Assembly: GCA_900088475.1 (NCBI GenBank)
Contig: FLMG01003519.1
Location: 20,103-84,102 of the forward strand
Length of the DNA stretch: 64,000 bases
Reading direction: 5' to 3'
Source of the DNA: Hyphochytrium catenoides
Lineage: Eukaryota; Sar; Hyphochytriomycetes; Hyphochytriales; Hyphochytriaceae
Shown: piece by piece, positions 1 to 11,559 of the stretch
Position numbering within the stretch: position 1 is the first letter of the stretch
Layout: every line of letters starts with the position of its first letter
Position numbers and translations under genes: made by a program
Notes under the pieces: generated by a model
Seen by the model: the letters and a program-made list of their open reading frames with translations, nothing else
The model's database searches: none
What the model was told of the DNA's origin: nothing

Positions 1-1582
1 AGGGGTGCAGGGATATTATGTCTGAGTTCGATGTGTATGATGAGTATCTGCCGCTGCTGTTCTTGTCTCCATCTGAAGCGCTATACAATTGATAAAGATC
101 ATCGTTCTAACCAAGTTGCCATTGTTCCGCCCCATTGTAAGCTGCTAACGGTCGATGATACTTCGGGAGAGGTGATCGGGGCATCAGGGCTATGTGTTGG
201 AATTTGTCTGTCAGGTCGGTATTGGGGCAGAGCGGTGCTGCTGCTTGGTGAACTGTGAGCTCTGGGCGGCAGAATGCTACTGTAGGAAGTGGACAGTCTC
301 CTCACGCGCTGGCGAACGCTAAGAGAAGAGAGGCCAAGGATGAACAGGGCGGACAGGCTTCGCAGACGTCCCTCCCGAGAGAGGGAAAGAACCTTGCTTC
401 GTCGTTTCTACGTTATCTAGCTGTTGTTTGGCTCACAAGCCAGCAGGCGGTACCTTATAGATGCCGCTTTGGGCTCTTGTATGAAAGATATGCAACAGCT
501 CGGATTGTGAGCGTGTAGGCTAGTGTGCCATTTGACAGGAAGACTTGGATTGCGGAATGACATCTCTTCCTTCAATCTGCCTTGCAAAATTGGGAAGATT
601 TGCAAGGTGTGAATCCCCTCGGCGCGGCCTCCAACACTCCGAACCGAGCAACTGCTTAGGATTCCTACTCTATCGCCTCAACGCCTACATCGTAAGATTT
701 ATATCGCACGTCACAATTCTATCAGATGACCTTTGCAATAGAGGTGACTTCACCGCAGCGGCGCATATCTCTTTTTATGGATAAGTAAGGGTAGGCTCAA
801 AGGAAGAACGAGGCGATCCGGGGACAGCGCACCTTCCTTGCCCAAAGCCAAGAAGCCACGTCTGCTGTTAGTTATTGAACAAGCCGTTCAGAAAGCTTCG
901 GACTCAACTGCTGCTTCCTTGTCCAGGGGAAGGACAGCGATCCGGCCTTCTTACAAGGATGAATAGGCATTGTAGCGTTAACTTTACGGCGTCCCAGTGC
1001 CTTTACCTTGGGATTGGCGGTGGGAGACTTCAGCAGGCTTGGGGTTAGATTCTATATATTTACACCACCAGTCAGGAGAAGACAGCAGCGATTGCCGCCG
1101 TAATGTTGCTGCTCCGTGCCACTCTAAGAAATAACTTCATACTATTATTAGCGACCTCCTTCAAAAGGCCCCGATGACATATTAGTTCTTAGGAGAGAAG
1201 CAGATGAACCCGTTGAAGCAGTCGTGGCCGCCAGAACTACCATTTGCGGGCTCTAGATGCACCTCCTGCTTCCCTCCAAAGGTCCTCCTATATTGAGATC
1301 TCTCAGTGGTTGCGATGCGCTGATGAATCTCCTGCAGTCAAAGATAAAGACGGTAATGCCTTCTGCCTTAAGAGGCTTCTCACCCTGCTCGCTATCATCC
1401 GCTCCTTAAGAGGAGCCTACGGGTATTGTGCATGTAGGAAAGCCCAGCACTTCTTCATTCTGCCGCTCATCAACAATCTGCCGCAGATGGTGAAGAAGAA
1501 ATTAGAAGACTCCTCGTCCAAAGGTGCCTGCTGGTAGGTCTAGCTGCGTCTAATGTCCCTGCAATCAACCAAGCCTCTTTTT
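1..1582. other. Gene-poor stretch, nothing recognised
   Basis: Only short open frames (under about 100 codons) occur on either strand here. None has a recognisable domain, and I could not build a convincing spliced model. The stretch may hold regulatory DNA, decayed sequence, or a partial gene running off the left edge. Confidence 0.4.
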
Positions 1583-1732
1583 ACCGCCTAGGTTTATCAA
1601 GAGAAGTACAAGTAGCCAACGCGGCAGTATGGTAGGTTTTCCGGAAACTTTATGGAGCAAGATGGTTGTTGAAGCCACACAGGTTCAACACGGGAGGGCC
1701 TCGAAAGGCCACGAAGGCGAACATTGAGCGCC
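1583..1732. repeat. Dispersed ~150-bp repeat, copy A
   Basis: This stretch begins ACCGCCTAGG and ends TTGAGCGCC. It matches 2998-3150 closely, with scattered substitutions and small indels, in the same orientation. It contains an imperfect inverted repeat, TTGTTGAA near 1666 and TTCAACAC near 1683, which could form a hairpin. The sequence does not show whether it is a SINE-like element, a solo terminal repeat or a structured RNA gene. Confidence 0.8.
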
Positions 1733-2021
1733 ATCACCAGGCAGGACGTCCATGCCCCCATCATACCCCTCTATGTCCCCCACAACAAAATAGTAGTCTG
1801 CAACCACCCCGTTCCTAAAAAAAACAGCGGACAATGGTGGTGCTTCACAACGAATATCGTCCCCGCCAGCACCAGCCGAAACTGAGACCCGCGGCACGCT
1901 TCTTCATCAGGTGAAGTCGCCTTCTGCTCTTACTGCTGATTGACTTCTGTGGCCACCGCGTTAGCCTCCGATCATAGAGCTTGACGTGAGCATCGCACCC
2001 CCAGAGTCTCTGGAAGGCATC

Positions 2022-2618
2022 TCATCTGTTCGGGAAAGGCAGGCAAGTGCCAGAAAGGTAGAACATCAGATTATCAATGAAAAATCTCGTAGAGTATAGA
2101 GGCTTCGAAACACAGCGGAGAATAGAGGGTGCGCTTGCCTCTTCGCAGTACATCTGACGGCAGCTTTGCAGTGGCTGGGTAGTCAACCGTTGAGATATTG
2201 CCCAGGACGGACAAATGAACCTTCGCGCAAGCCGGCTAAATTGCCCTCCGCGCGTAGCATAACCATGCCACTGGTCAATGATATATACTGCCCTACCGTC
2301 TGGATCAAACGGTTCAAGAAGTTTTCCACCCTTCCTAATTTCCCCACCAGGAAACTCCTTACGGTACTCCATTAGCAAGCGGTAGAGCAGTACCTGCGGT
2401 TTTCGTCTTATTGAAGCCGGGGCTGGAACCTCAGACAGGGACGCTTCTTCCACTTTCTTATACCCATAGTTTGAGACTCCTGAGAATGACAAAGAGGATT
2501 GTTGTCCTGCACCAGCATACCCTACGCTTAGAGCCATAAGGGGCTCGTTCCTTTTTCGATGTGCGCAGCCACTCCCATACACGAGAGCAGTATTGACCGA
2601 ACGATTCGGCTGCTTCAC
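2022..2618 (-). CDS. Hypothetical protein or exon (198 codons), uncertain
   Basis: This 198-codon frame lies between the two copies of the ~150-bp repeat. I recognise no domain. The middle part (around residues 70-130) has a protein-like composition, with charged and aromatic residues and a stretch reading GRAVYIIDQWHGYATRGG, while the C-terminal third is less convincing. It could be one exon of a larger gene, a remnant of a small mobile element flanked by the repeats, or a chance frame. No ribosomal or promoter signal helps to decide. Confidence 0.3.
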   Translation of the reverse strand: MKQPNRSVNTALVYGSGCAHRKRNEPLMALSVGYAGAGQQSSLSFSGVSNYGYKKVEEASLSEVPAPASIRRKPQVLLYRLLMEYRKEFPGGEIRKGGKLLEPFDPDGRAVYIIDQWHGYATRGGQFSRLARRFICPSWAISQRLTTQPLQSCRQMYCEEASAPSILRCVSKPLYSTRFFIDNLMFYLSGTCLPFPNR

Positions 2619-2997
2619 TTGTAAGAGGCATTGTTTCTTCCTAGCAACGTACGTAGACTGGTGACGGCCTGATGAACAGAGTTAGCGACGCCAGTCAGGG
2701 ACAATTAGGTGAGGAGGTGGAAGTAACTGCTTGCTGGATCTGCTGCTGCTGGGTGAGGGCGACAACCCCGATGACAATCGAAACACAAATGCGGAGCAGG
2801 GACTAAACTTTCCGGACAGTGAGGCCTAATGTGATCGAGTCTAACAGCCCGTACCTTAGAGCTAACAACACCTACAGTTATTCAAGGACTTCACCCACTC
2901 ACACGCCTTTTACCTCCAAGGATGTACCTTCACGATGTGCCACATATTTTACTGTCACATCGTAGTAGCACATCGTTCGGACTTACTCAAAATGTTG

Positions 2998-3150
2998 ACC
3001 GCCTAGGTTTACAAAGAGAAGTACAAGTAGCCAACGCGGCAGTATGATGGTAGGTTCTCTGGAACGTTATGGAGCAAGATGGTTGTTGAAGCCACACAGG
3101 TTCAACAAGGGGAGGGTCTCGAAAGGCCACGACGGCGGGCATTGAGCGCC
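2998..3150. repeat. Dispersed ~150-bp repeat, copy B
   Basis: This is the second copy of the repeat at 1583-1732, in direct orientation, about 1.4 kb downstream. In this copy the inverted repeat is perfect: TTGTTGAA, a 10-nt spacer, then TTCAACAA. A second short GC-rich complementary pair lies near the 3' end. The direct repeats flank about 1.27 kb containing the 198-codon frame. Confidence 0.8.
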
Positions 3151-4662
3151 GCTAGTAGTGATGATGCACACCAAAAAGTGCTGGAAGGGTGTAGTGGGGC
3201 CTGCTCTCTGAAAGTCTTTTTGCACTTTGTGCAACGTCGAATGTTGTACGCTTGCAGAATTAGTGATCAGACCTCGATGTAAGCCAAAACTGCTGGCTCT
3301 GGAGGCACGACGAAGGTCCAGCTAAGCGTGGGACGATAGCTTAACTCTGGCAGGTAGCAGGGCGAAAGGTATCAAAAAGGGAGAATTATTCTATCGACGT
3401 ACCTGGCGTCTTCCAGCGCACTTTGCAGTTTTTCATACATTCATGTCCTGTCCTTCTTCTACTTCTGCTGTAGAACTACCGTTTAGGCTACTTACAAGAG
3501 CTTCACACACATATACACATAGACATTCACTGCCAGCTGCCTGTCAGCTGCCAGTTGCGGTCATTGTGGTTGCAGGTAGAAAAGCGAACTAAAACCTCTA
3601 TCAACTAGCAACCTGTGGCTAGAACTACTACGAGTCGAGGGCTACTCGTACTACCGCTTGCACCCCGACACAACTCATCCTACGTACAGCCCAACCACGT
3701 ACTGTGAAAAAGGTACTGTAGGCCCAGCCCGCTAGCGACAAGCACGAGACCATGATAGTAGAGTAGTAGTAACACACTGCTCACAAACCCCTGATCTAGC
3801 AAAGATAAGGGTCCAGAAGTGGGAGTGTCCTCTCAATTATTGAAGAAGTAGGAAAGAACTGGTTATTGAACATTGTGATTAGGCTTTTTGTTAGAGATGG
3901 TAAAACGGTAGTCTGGCCACTGCAAAGTATGGGTGTTTGGGTAGGTGAAGAGACGGCGAAGGGTGAAGCGTGTGTATGTCTCTCATCACTATCTATGCTT
4001 CATAGCATACCATAGGTCTGTAGCGCCGGGCATAAGTCATAAGTCATCAATGTTTGAGTCAGACCCTTTTCCTTCTTGATGTCTCAAGTATTTGAGGTAC
4101 GTTGGAAGCTAAAAGCCTTTGAAGAACGGAGGAAGTCTCACGGCACTCGTATGTGTTCAGAATATTGTAACCTCCAGTTGAACCATCGAACTCGCCTGTC
4201 TCACTTCTTCTAATCCTACTTCTGGTGCACCAAATCACTTTTCTCCCATCATCTGCCTACTAAAAGGGCTGAGGCCTCTCGAGAAGGAGTCTCACACAAG
4301 GACTCTATGCCCTTGGGCATTTGTATGTGACGGGTAAGAAGCGGAAGAATATTCCCCCACGGAGGTCAGAAGGTACCGCTTCGCCTCCGAGCTCTATGGA
4401 ACAGACCCATCTACAAAGAAGTTGGGTTAGGAGTCCTCGATCTGTGGTCAAGTAAGTCTCTGACATGAGCATCCATTGCGGCTCATTCTTGCTGCAGAGC
4501 CCGATGGGAGTCTCCTCTTGCAAGATCTCTTCCAGAGGCATTCAATCAGTCATTGCAACGCAGGAGCAAACACCCACACCTGCTCCGTCGCGAAGCTCGC
4601 AACCCCGAGTGATTGCAGAGACTCTCAGCTGCTACCGGACACCCTCACCGGCAGCCTGAAGC
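3151..4662. other. Gene-poor stretch upstream of the membrane-protein gene
   Basis: I see no supportable gene. Short frames near 4305-4541 (-) and 4465-4781 (+) overlap the start of the next gene in other frames and look like chance. The promoter of the gene starting at 4663 should lie in the last few hundred bases, but no clear TATA box stands out. Confidence 0.4.
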
Positions 4663-5577
4663 ATGGCTTTATTGAGAATGCCCTTCCTAGCTCTTTTGCT
4701 AGCATGCTTGACAACAACTTTTCGTGTGGATGCCGCTGGAGGCATCTGCACAGTTCCCTGCTGGCAGCGAAGCTCGCCTAATGAGCCCGGTACTTTTTGC
4801 GACATCAGCAAGGGTGACCGCTGCTCTACTTGCAGAGCTCTCAATGACCACGGAGAAGCAGTCTGTTCTGAAGTGATTGACGGTGTCTGCCCCTCCCAAA
4901 TGACAACCTGTCCTATGGCTCAGCTATCGATGGCGTCTCTGATAGCAGAACTGGCATCTGCCAAAGGCAATCTTCAGCCAGTAAAGTCATCTACTAATAT
5001 CATCACGGATGCTCCAGGAATTCCGTCCTCAACTTCGACTTCCTCTTCCGTGTTGATCTCAGGCCTTGGAGAAATCGACGTTTTGCAAGGTGACGGCAGT
5101 CAAGCAGATGACAAGCAAGAGACCTTGGCTGTGCAGGCCTCGCCAGCGCCTGCATCAACTGTAACAGAACCGGACTTGGGTCAAGTGCTGGCTGGGGCGG
5201 ACATGATGTCCAACCCAGCATCGTCGGCACAGACGCAGCAGCTCGGGACGGCTACACGTTCCTCGAGTGATAGGGAAGCAGTAGGTTCAGCTTCCAACTG
5301 GGTCAAACTGCTTGTCGGTTGCTGTATAGCCGCTGGGACTGGCTTCTTTGTGTTTGCCGCAGGGCTCGCGGTAGTCAAGCTGAAGGTTCACTTGGATAGA
5401 AAAACAGCTGAACGCGTCCTTGCGACGTCTGCACCATCACCTGGACTCTTTCTGCCCGTCCCTTCGCCAACTGTCCCGCTGTATGACTTGGAGAATTCGA
5501 AGCGCTACGCGACCGAGTGCATTCCTTTCACGAAGCCAACCAAGAAAGACCTACTGGTTACCTACCAATGCCTATGA
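4663..5577 (+). CDS. Cysteine-rich type I membrane protein
   Basis: An unbroken 304-codon gene. Residues 1-24 form a signal peptide: a basic start, a leucine-rich core and small residues before the cut. The lumenal or extracellular head (about 28-85) holds eight cysteines, at roughly 29, 33, 46, 54, 57, 68, 76 and 83, suggesting four disulphides. A Ser/Thr/Ala/Pro-rich stalk follows (about 105-210), likely O-glycosylated. One membrane helix (about 213-239, containing two adjacent cysteines) is followed by a basic stop-transfer segment and a ~65-residue tail. The cysteine pattern matches no family I can name, so a surface or secretory-pathway role is inferred from topology only. The first ATG of the frame sits directly before the signal peptide. 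It converges on the leucyl-tRNA synthetase gene. Confidence 0.75.
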   Translation: MALLRMPFLALLLACLTTTFRVDAAGGICTVPCWQRSSPNEPGTFCDISKGDRCSTCRALNDHGEAVCSEVIDGVCPSQMTTCPMAQLSMASLIAELASAKGNLQPVKSSTNIITDAPGIPSSTSTSSSVLISGLGEIDVLQGDGSQADDKQETLAVQASPAPASTVTEPDLGQVLAGADMMSNPASSAQTQQLGTATRSSSDREAVGSASNWVKLLVGCCIAAGTGFFVFAAGLAVVKLKVHLDRKTAERVLATSAPSPGLFLPVPSPTVPLYDLENSKRYATECIPFTKPTKKDLLVTYQCL

Positions 5578-6004
5578 GACCCAACCTAACACGCATCTCT
5601 TTCATAAAGTTCGATGGTCCTGTTCATAAGCCCTTTGTTCTATAACTGCATCTGTTTATATAAATGCACATCCTCTCCTCGGTGACTTCTGTTCGAAGTT
5701 CTCATCCGCACCCTCGTCCGACGCCTTGGCTAGCAGCAATCTATGACTTCTAACCCTCAGCACTATGTGTAAAGAGCATTCACGTAAGGGACAGCAGTAA
5801 GTCGTTTGACTCTTGAGATCACATCTTATGGCAAATATACTCTTGAGATCACATCTTGTGGCAAATATACTCCCAAAAGTCAAGCTATCGACCTTCAAAG
5901 AGTGTTAAGGTCTGCTCCTTCAAGTCTGCTCTTCACCCAAGGTGAACAAGCTAGCGCTGTTAAGCTAACAAACTACTTTCATCCGCCTCATCTACCGGCA
6001 CTTT
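5578..6004. other. Convergent 3' intergenic spacer
   Basis: This spacer separates the 3' ends of the membrane-protein gene (+) and leucyl-tRNA synthetase (-), so it should carry both polyadenylation sites. The only structured feature is the 30-bp tandem repeat at 5810-5869. Confidence 0.5.
5810..5869. repeat. Tandem 30-bp repeat, two copies
   Basis: Two adjacent 30-bp units starting CTCTTGAGATCACATCTT differ at one position (A or G). The start of a third unit (CTC) follows. The array lies between convergent genes and is probably a recent slippage duplication. Confidence 0.9.
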
Positions 6005-9000
6005 CTAGGCAAAAGGGTACAGGTAGGGTTTTCCAGGCTCAGCCATCTGCTGCTTGTCTTCAGGGCCCGGCACGTGGTCTCCAGGTACGGTCAAAATCTA
6101 ATGATTTGACACGTTAGCCGCAATCACCTACCCCTAAAAAATGAATGACATACCTGAACCTCCTGCAGACCTAGCGAGCTGGCAAGGAACTGTTGATAAA
6201 ACTGTAGCACCTCCATCTCGTTAAAGGGCATTCTGTACAGAAAGAAAGAGCATGACAATTTAGTCTTCCACTTTGCCCATTAGCAAGTATGCATTGCCAT
6301 AGCAACTTACACAAGGTCCAGCGCTTCCACTCCCACAGCCTCGACCTCACTCTTCTGGAACGCAGCAAACTGCATCACCAGTTTCATCAACTTTTTCAGC
6401 TCTGGTTTGGAGTCGACAAACTGTTTAAGCAGCTTCATAAAATCTTGGGGGAAGCCTCGCGTTGTCGGATCATAGATAGAACGCATGTAGGTCATCAGCT
6501 GCTCTTTCCATTCTGGGTATGCTGTGGCAACGTAGAGATAGGCCTTAGTAGGAGGCTTTGCAGGCTCGGCGGGCTGGCCCTTTTTAGCTTTCTTTGGCTG
6601 TGAAGCCTTGATCACTGAGTCTCTGAACTTCTTCATGTTGGCCCGGAAATAGTTACCGGCCCTAAACAGAACGCTGTCCACCTGCTGAGTGGCAGGCAAG
6701 CTGGGGATCACAACTTAGACTAGTTAACATCTCACTATGCAAGGCAATGGTGAGCCGTACCCAGCCTTGAAGACGCTCTCTTTGTTGCCTAGAAGACCCC
6801 ATACGTTCTCGCACCAATGGGGAGTTATAGGAGCCATAATCCGCACAAGCGCGTCAATGAACTTCTTTGTCACCTCAACATGCAGGCCCTAAATAATAAG
6901 ACAAGAGTAGCCCGCAAGGTGAGGCCCCGAATAAGCATAAGCCACGCCCATTTGGTAAGTACCATTCCCTGACGAGTGCAAACATCCCGATAGAAGTCCC
7001 GAGCTAGGAGTAGTTCGAAGAAGCCGGCATGCAGTGCATCACGGAATCGCATATTGTCATAGGCCGTCTGGGCATCCTCAACCTGGATAGACATGGCCGA
7101 TGGAGGTTATTGGTCATCCTGCTTCAAGGCTAGGGTGCTTTTGCGGCTGTCAGTACCTGTTTGTTCACCTCATTCTCGAAGATGCGATCGCTAAGATTAA
7201 CTTCTCCTGAACGGAGCTGGCCAGCCAACTCCTCTTCAAGAACTGCAGTTAAAGGAGAGTCCTTGAGAACGATGCAATAGCAACTACAGGTCGTCTCTGC
7301 TGCGAAGACGTACCTGATTTGATCCAATCCTCCTCAGTGGTCAGCCTGAGAATGGCAGCATTTGCAGTATCTCTGATAGCCATATAACTCGGTGTGAGAT
7401 ATGACACTCCTACTTGCCAAGAGTTTTCAACCCAAACCTTGCAAAGTTGGCATCATCCATTCCATCGCCTGCATCTGCTAACGCGATCCTTGTAGCATCA
7501 GCACCCCAGATCTCCACGGCGTCCTTAAGCATGATAAAGTTTCCTTTCTGCTTACTCATCTTCTCAGCATCAACCAAAATGTGACCATTTGTAAAGAAAC
7601 TCCTTGGCCACTTTGACGGATCATCGCTCCAGATCTCAGTATGATTGTAGAGAGACATTGTCAAGTGATTTTGGATCAAGTCCTTTCCTAAAAAGAGTGG
7701 GTCGGTGCCTTGTATGGGGGGCAGGTTTGAGACACCGCGCTAGACCTTACCTGAAACTCTAAGGTCCAGAGGATACCAGTAGTTGAACTCGGATTTCAGG
7801 ACGTCCAGCTTCTCCTTTGGAATCGAACAGTTCTCAGGGTACGGAGCCTTCAGGAAAATGTAGTTCCAGACGTCCAGAGTCTAAGGGCATGTGACAAATT
7901 GCATGATAAGAGAGCCCAAAACAGTGGTCGAAGCAGAATCCGTCAGCTTTTTACGTCATTTTGAGCGAAGTGTCTGCACATACCAGCTCTTCCGGCTTTA
8001 TGCCCAACGGCCCAGCTGCTGATCCCTCCATATTTCCTACGGATTAACGGTAAGACTCACAGACCCAACTGCTACTAGCCTTTTCACCTTACCTTGAAGA
8101 TGGTGGGCGACGGTATAATACGCCATGTAAATTGTTGAGTCTGAAAGAGACTCAATTACCCACTTCTCATCCCATGGAAGATGTGTGCCTGTTCCATTTT
8201 TGTGAGTACAACCGGCACCTTCAGAGGGGAAACTTCAAGCACTTACCGAGACCAAATTGCCTAGAGCAGGCCCACTCGTGGAGCCAGGACAGAGTGGCCT
8301 CAAACTGGCTGAGTACCACAGGGTTGTACGTAGTGAATTTTTCTGACTTGATATGCTTCAGAACACGCTCTTTCCAATCTTCCTCCCCATAGGCCAAATA
8401 CCACTGCTCAGTCAGTGCGACGACGCATTCATCGCCTGAACGGGACATAACTGTCGACTCGGGTTCGAAATAGGGCAGAGCCAAGCCCGCTGCAATGAGC
8501 TCCTTTCGGACAAGCGGCTTGGCGTCACATACTTTCTGACCCTAACGTGGTACCAATGTCAGAAATCTGCATTAGCCCAAGCCCTTTGCGATGATATACC
8601 TTTTGGCTTCCGACAAGCATTCTTCCCTCATAAAAGCCCTTTAGGTAGACTTTTTCTTTCGCTTCCTTTAACTTTTCGGTGTCATTTTGGCTCTTGATCT
8701 TAAGCTCGTCACACACCGTAACAGCCGCCTTGTCGCCATAACCAGGAATATCAATGATGGGCACCACCTGATAGTAGCGGGGCAAAATTTAGGGTTAGCT
8801 CAAGCCCTTCTTCCGATGCTGTTGTGAGCCCATACCTCATAGGGTAAGACCATATGATCCTCAAGATGAAACTTTTGTCGCATCGCCGGCTTCTCTTTCA
8901 GATCACGAAGAGCAGCATAATCGTCTGGAGCATCGCTAGGTACACTCGTAACCACTCCGGTTCCTTTCTTCATTGAGATTGTCAATAGAGGAAGTGTATA

Positions 9001-10784
9001 CACGACTTCGTAGGTGGCATTTGGCGCGGACAGAGGAGCTCCGAGCAGGTCCCAGCCCTTAAGCTTCAGCAGGCATTCCACCTTGCCCCAGACGCGGGAC
9101 TTGTTCTACGGTGAGAGGATCAATCAGGTTTTCGAACGTGACGAAGCCCTTCATATGAGGAAGGTCGATACCTGGTGTGCAAGGTTAAGGGCTGATCTTT
9201 CACTGCAAACAAAGATTTCCTCGTCGTCTATCTGGAATGCTCCGTAGTCTCCGTCCGGAAGAACGAAACAGTTTGTCTGGCCATACCTGTGCGAAGGCCG
9301 TCGGTGACATACCATCAATCAGCGAGTTTTGCAATCTACAGTCCACCCGCGGTTACTCACATTGTCTCCGGGCGGAGTGTCGCGGCAACTAAGAAGACCT
9401 TTTTGCCAGCGAGTGGGGCAAGCTTTGCTGGGAATGGCTCTACAATTCTCAATTTGATGAGTGTGTACTCTTGTGGGCCAACACCTTCTCCAGATGCACG
9501 ATCATGATCTGCACAGACCTAAGAACTCAACTTTAGTAATGAGACTCAATGCGAAGCAGCGACCAATAATGCAGGACAGCGACAAATAGAGCCTCTAGGG
9601 AAATTACATTCATTCGTGCAGAGGAACAGGATTATTTGAAGAAGGAAGAAGACAGTACTAACTTGGCCGTCGAGAGCTGAGTACACCGCTGGTCGTGTAC
9701 CAAAAAGAACTCTCTTCTTCTCCCTGAGGATGTGGAACTGCCACCGAATGAAGGAGTCATAGTAGGGATTGACACTGGTCGTGATGAACGCACGCCGCAG
9801 GTCCACGTGGAAGCCAAAGAGCTCCAAATCTTCCCTTCCCAGTGGCGGGAAGTAATGCAGCCAATAAACTGGGTCCACAAAGTTGGGAATGAGCTCTTCG
9901 GGTACCTAAGGGTAATTTGTATGTAAGACATAACTAATGAGAGTAGATATTGCTCCCCAGGCATGACTGCAGACTAGGAGGGCATACCATCATCTTTAGA
10001 ATATCCCATTGATATTTCACAGCACCCGTCTTCGCTACTGCCTTTGACTTCTTGCCCTATAATGGGGATTGTTAGAGCTTCGGAGGTACAAGTAGAGGCC
10101 TAATAGGATTCGACCTTAAAAGTCCCAGGATTCTGTTCTCCCTCTGCCGGCTTCCCTTCAGCTTTGGCTTGTGCGACCGTCTCTGCAAATAAGGGGTCAG
10201 TGGTATCAACCCCCACCTCAGATATGGTATGGTATCATCATACCCTCAGCACCCTCTTCCTCCTGTTTGGGAAACTTTGGCGGGCATCCAAACTGCTCTA
10301 GCTCTGCCTTCAACTTGTTTGCGGCTGCTTGAATTGGCATACCCGAACAATGGAAGCCGTATGGGAATATTGCATTCTCACCCTTCATCTTATGGTATCT
10401 AGGACCTCAACAACATTAGCAATAGAGGAGTTGCATGAAGTTGTTGCATAAACCTACCCGACAGCAAAGTCTGCCTTTGTCATTGTAAAGCCATGACCTA
10501 GATGAAGGCGCCCATTCATGTACGGGTACGGGAAGGTGGCAAGATACTTCTTCTTGCCAGGAATGGGGTCAGCCTCGAAGGTCCTTCCTTCTTTCCATTT
10601 AGCTTGTACTCTCTTCTGCATATCAATGAGGTGGTCTCTCCTAGCAAAAGACTGAAAAGATGGTTTAGTGCTCACAGTCCACTGACTTGCCAAGAATCAT
10701 GATGCTAACCTTTGGGGCAGATGCTCCATCTGCGGAGCCTGACACTGCTAGCTCCGCCATCTTCGTGGTGGGTGGTGCTTCCAT
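6005..10784 (-). CDS. Leucyl-tRNA synthetase, cytosolic type (multi-exon)
   Basis: A class I aminoacyl-tRNA synthetase that charges tRNA-Leu, split by many short introns. The N-terminal catalytic half shows the HIGH-type motif HLGH, in GRLHLGHGF near 10490. An inserted CP1 editing region follows (about 8.2-9.9 kb). The KMSKS loop near 7548-7562 reads KMSKQKGNF, then [14 protein letters not shown]. The C-terminal exons encode the anticodon-binding and eukaryote-type C-terminal domains, and the last exon ends [11 protein letters not shown] before TAG at 6005-6007. I chose the ATG at 10784, which gives a short Ala/Ser-rich leader before [16 protein letters not shown]; a second in-frame ATG lies eight codons downstream. 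No mitochondrial presequence is seen. The Q in place of the last S of KMSKS is unusual. Exon ends in the editing region were not all resolved. Confidence 0.93.
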
Positions 10785-11559
10785 CCTTTAAAGCTTTAGT
10801 CTCACTCTCAATCCAGACGAAGGAATCGATTCGTTTCTCCTAGATCCGCAGTGCGCAATGAGTAGAAACGGCGCTGATGAAGCAAGGCGTCCAAGCTTCA
10901 ACCACGAAGAAGAGCTTATGGTCAATGCCTCTGCGCAGCATCTGAAAGCTGAAGGCGGAAGATGTTGAGGGTTCGGATGGTGATGACTCATCACCGCCAG
11001 AGACTTTTTTCCACGGCTCTGCTGGAGACTGTGGCAGATAGCCGCTAACGATCATCATCTTGGAACTTCTACTGTACATCGGACAACGTCACTGAACCAT
11101 ATGTGATGACACCATAATAATAAAAGGCCCTTATGATGTACGGAGTATGACCTTTCAGGCTAAGCGATCCTGGCTTGTCAGACACAGCTTCATCATTAAA
11201 TCTTTGGATAAACCGGTCGGTCCCACAGAGGCACTGACATTAACCGGCACCGTTTGGAATAACGTAGAAATGCAAGTTGTAGTGCTGTACTTTACGGATA
11301 TTGAGATTGCTGCTTGCTACGGTCTTTACGCTGAAGTCCTGGCTAATGCTACTACCTTGTACACTTGTAAGTTTCCTATTTAGAGAGAATGTGCGCTGGG
11401 TCCGCTATTGAGCAGCGGCTTGCCATCTAGTTTGTCATTGACTGCGGAGGAGAGGGGGAGGGGGGAGGATTCACGCCTGTGGCCCGAGATGAGATGAGGG
11501 ACGTCCATGTTGTAGTCACGTAGGGCAATTGCAGTAGTAACACGTGCCGCTGTACCACT
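10785..11559. other. Intergenic, LeuRS promoter side
   Basis: This contains the 5' region of leucyl-tRNA synthetase and the 3' flank of the PPC-domain gene, both on the minus strand. Short frames at 10840-11079 (-) and 11147-11383 (+) have no recognisable content and I do not call them. Confidence 0.4.

Noticed and set aside
10840-11079. Minus-strand frame just upstream of the LeuRS start
   Set aside because: Considered as an upstream targeting exon for LeuRS, but the composition is unlike a presequence and no clean splice joins it.
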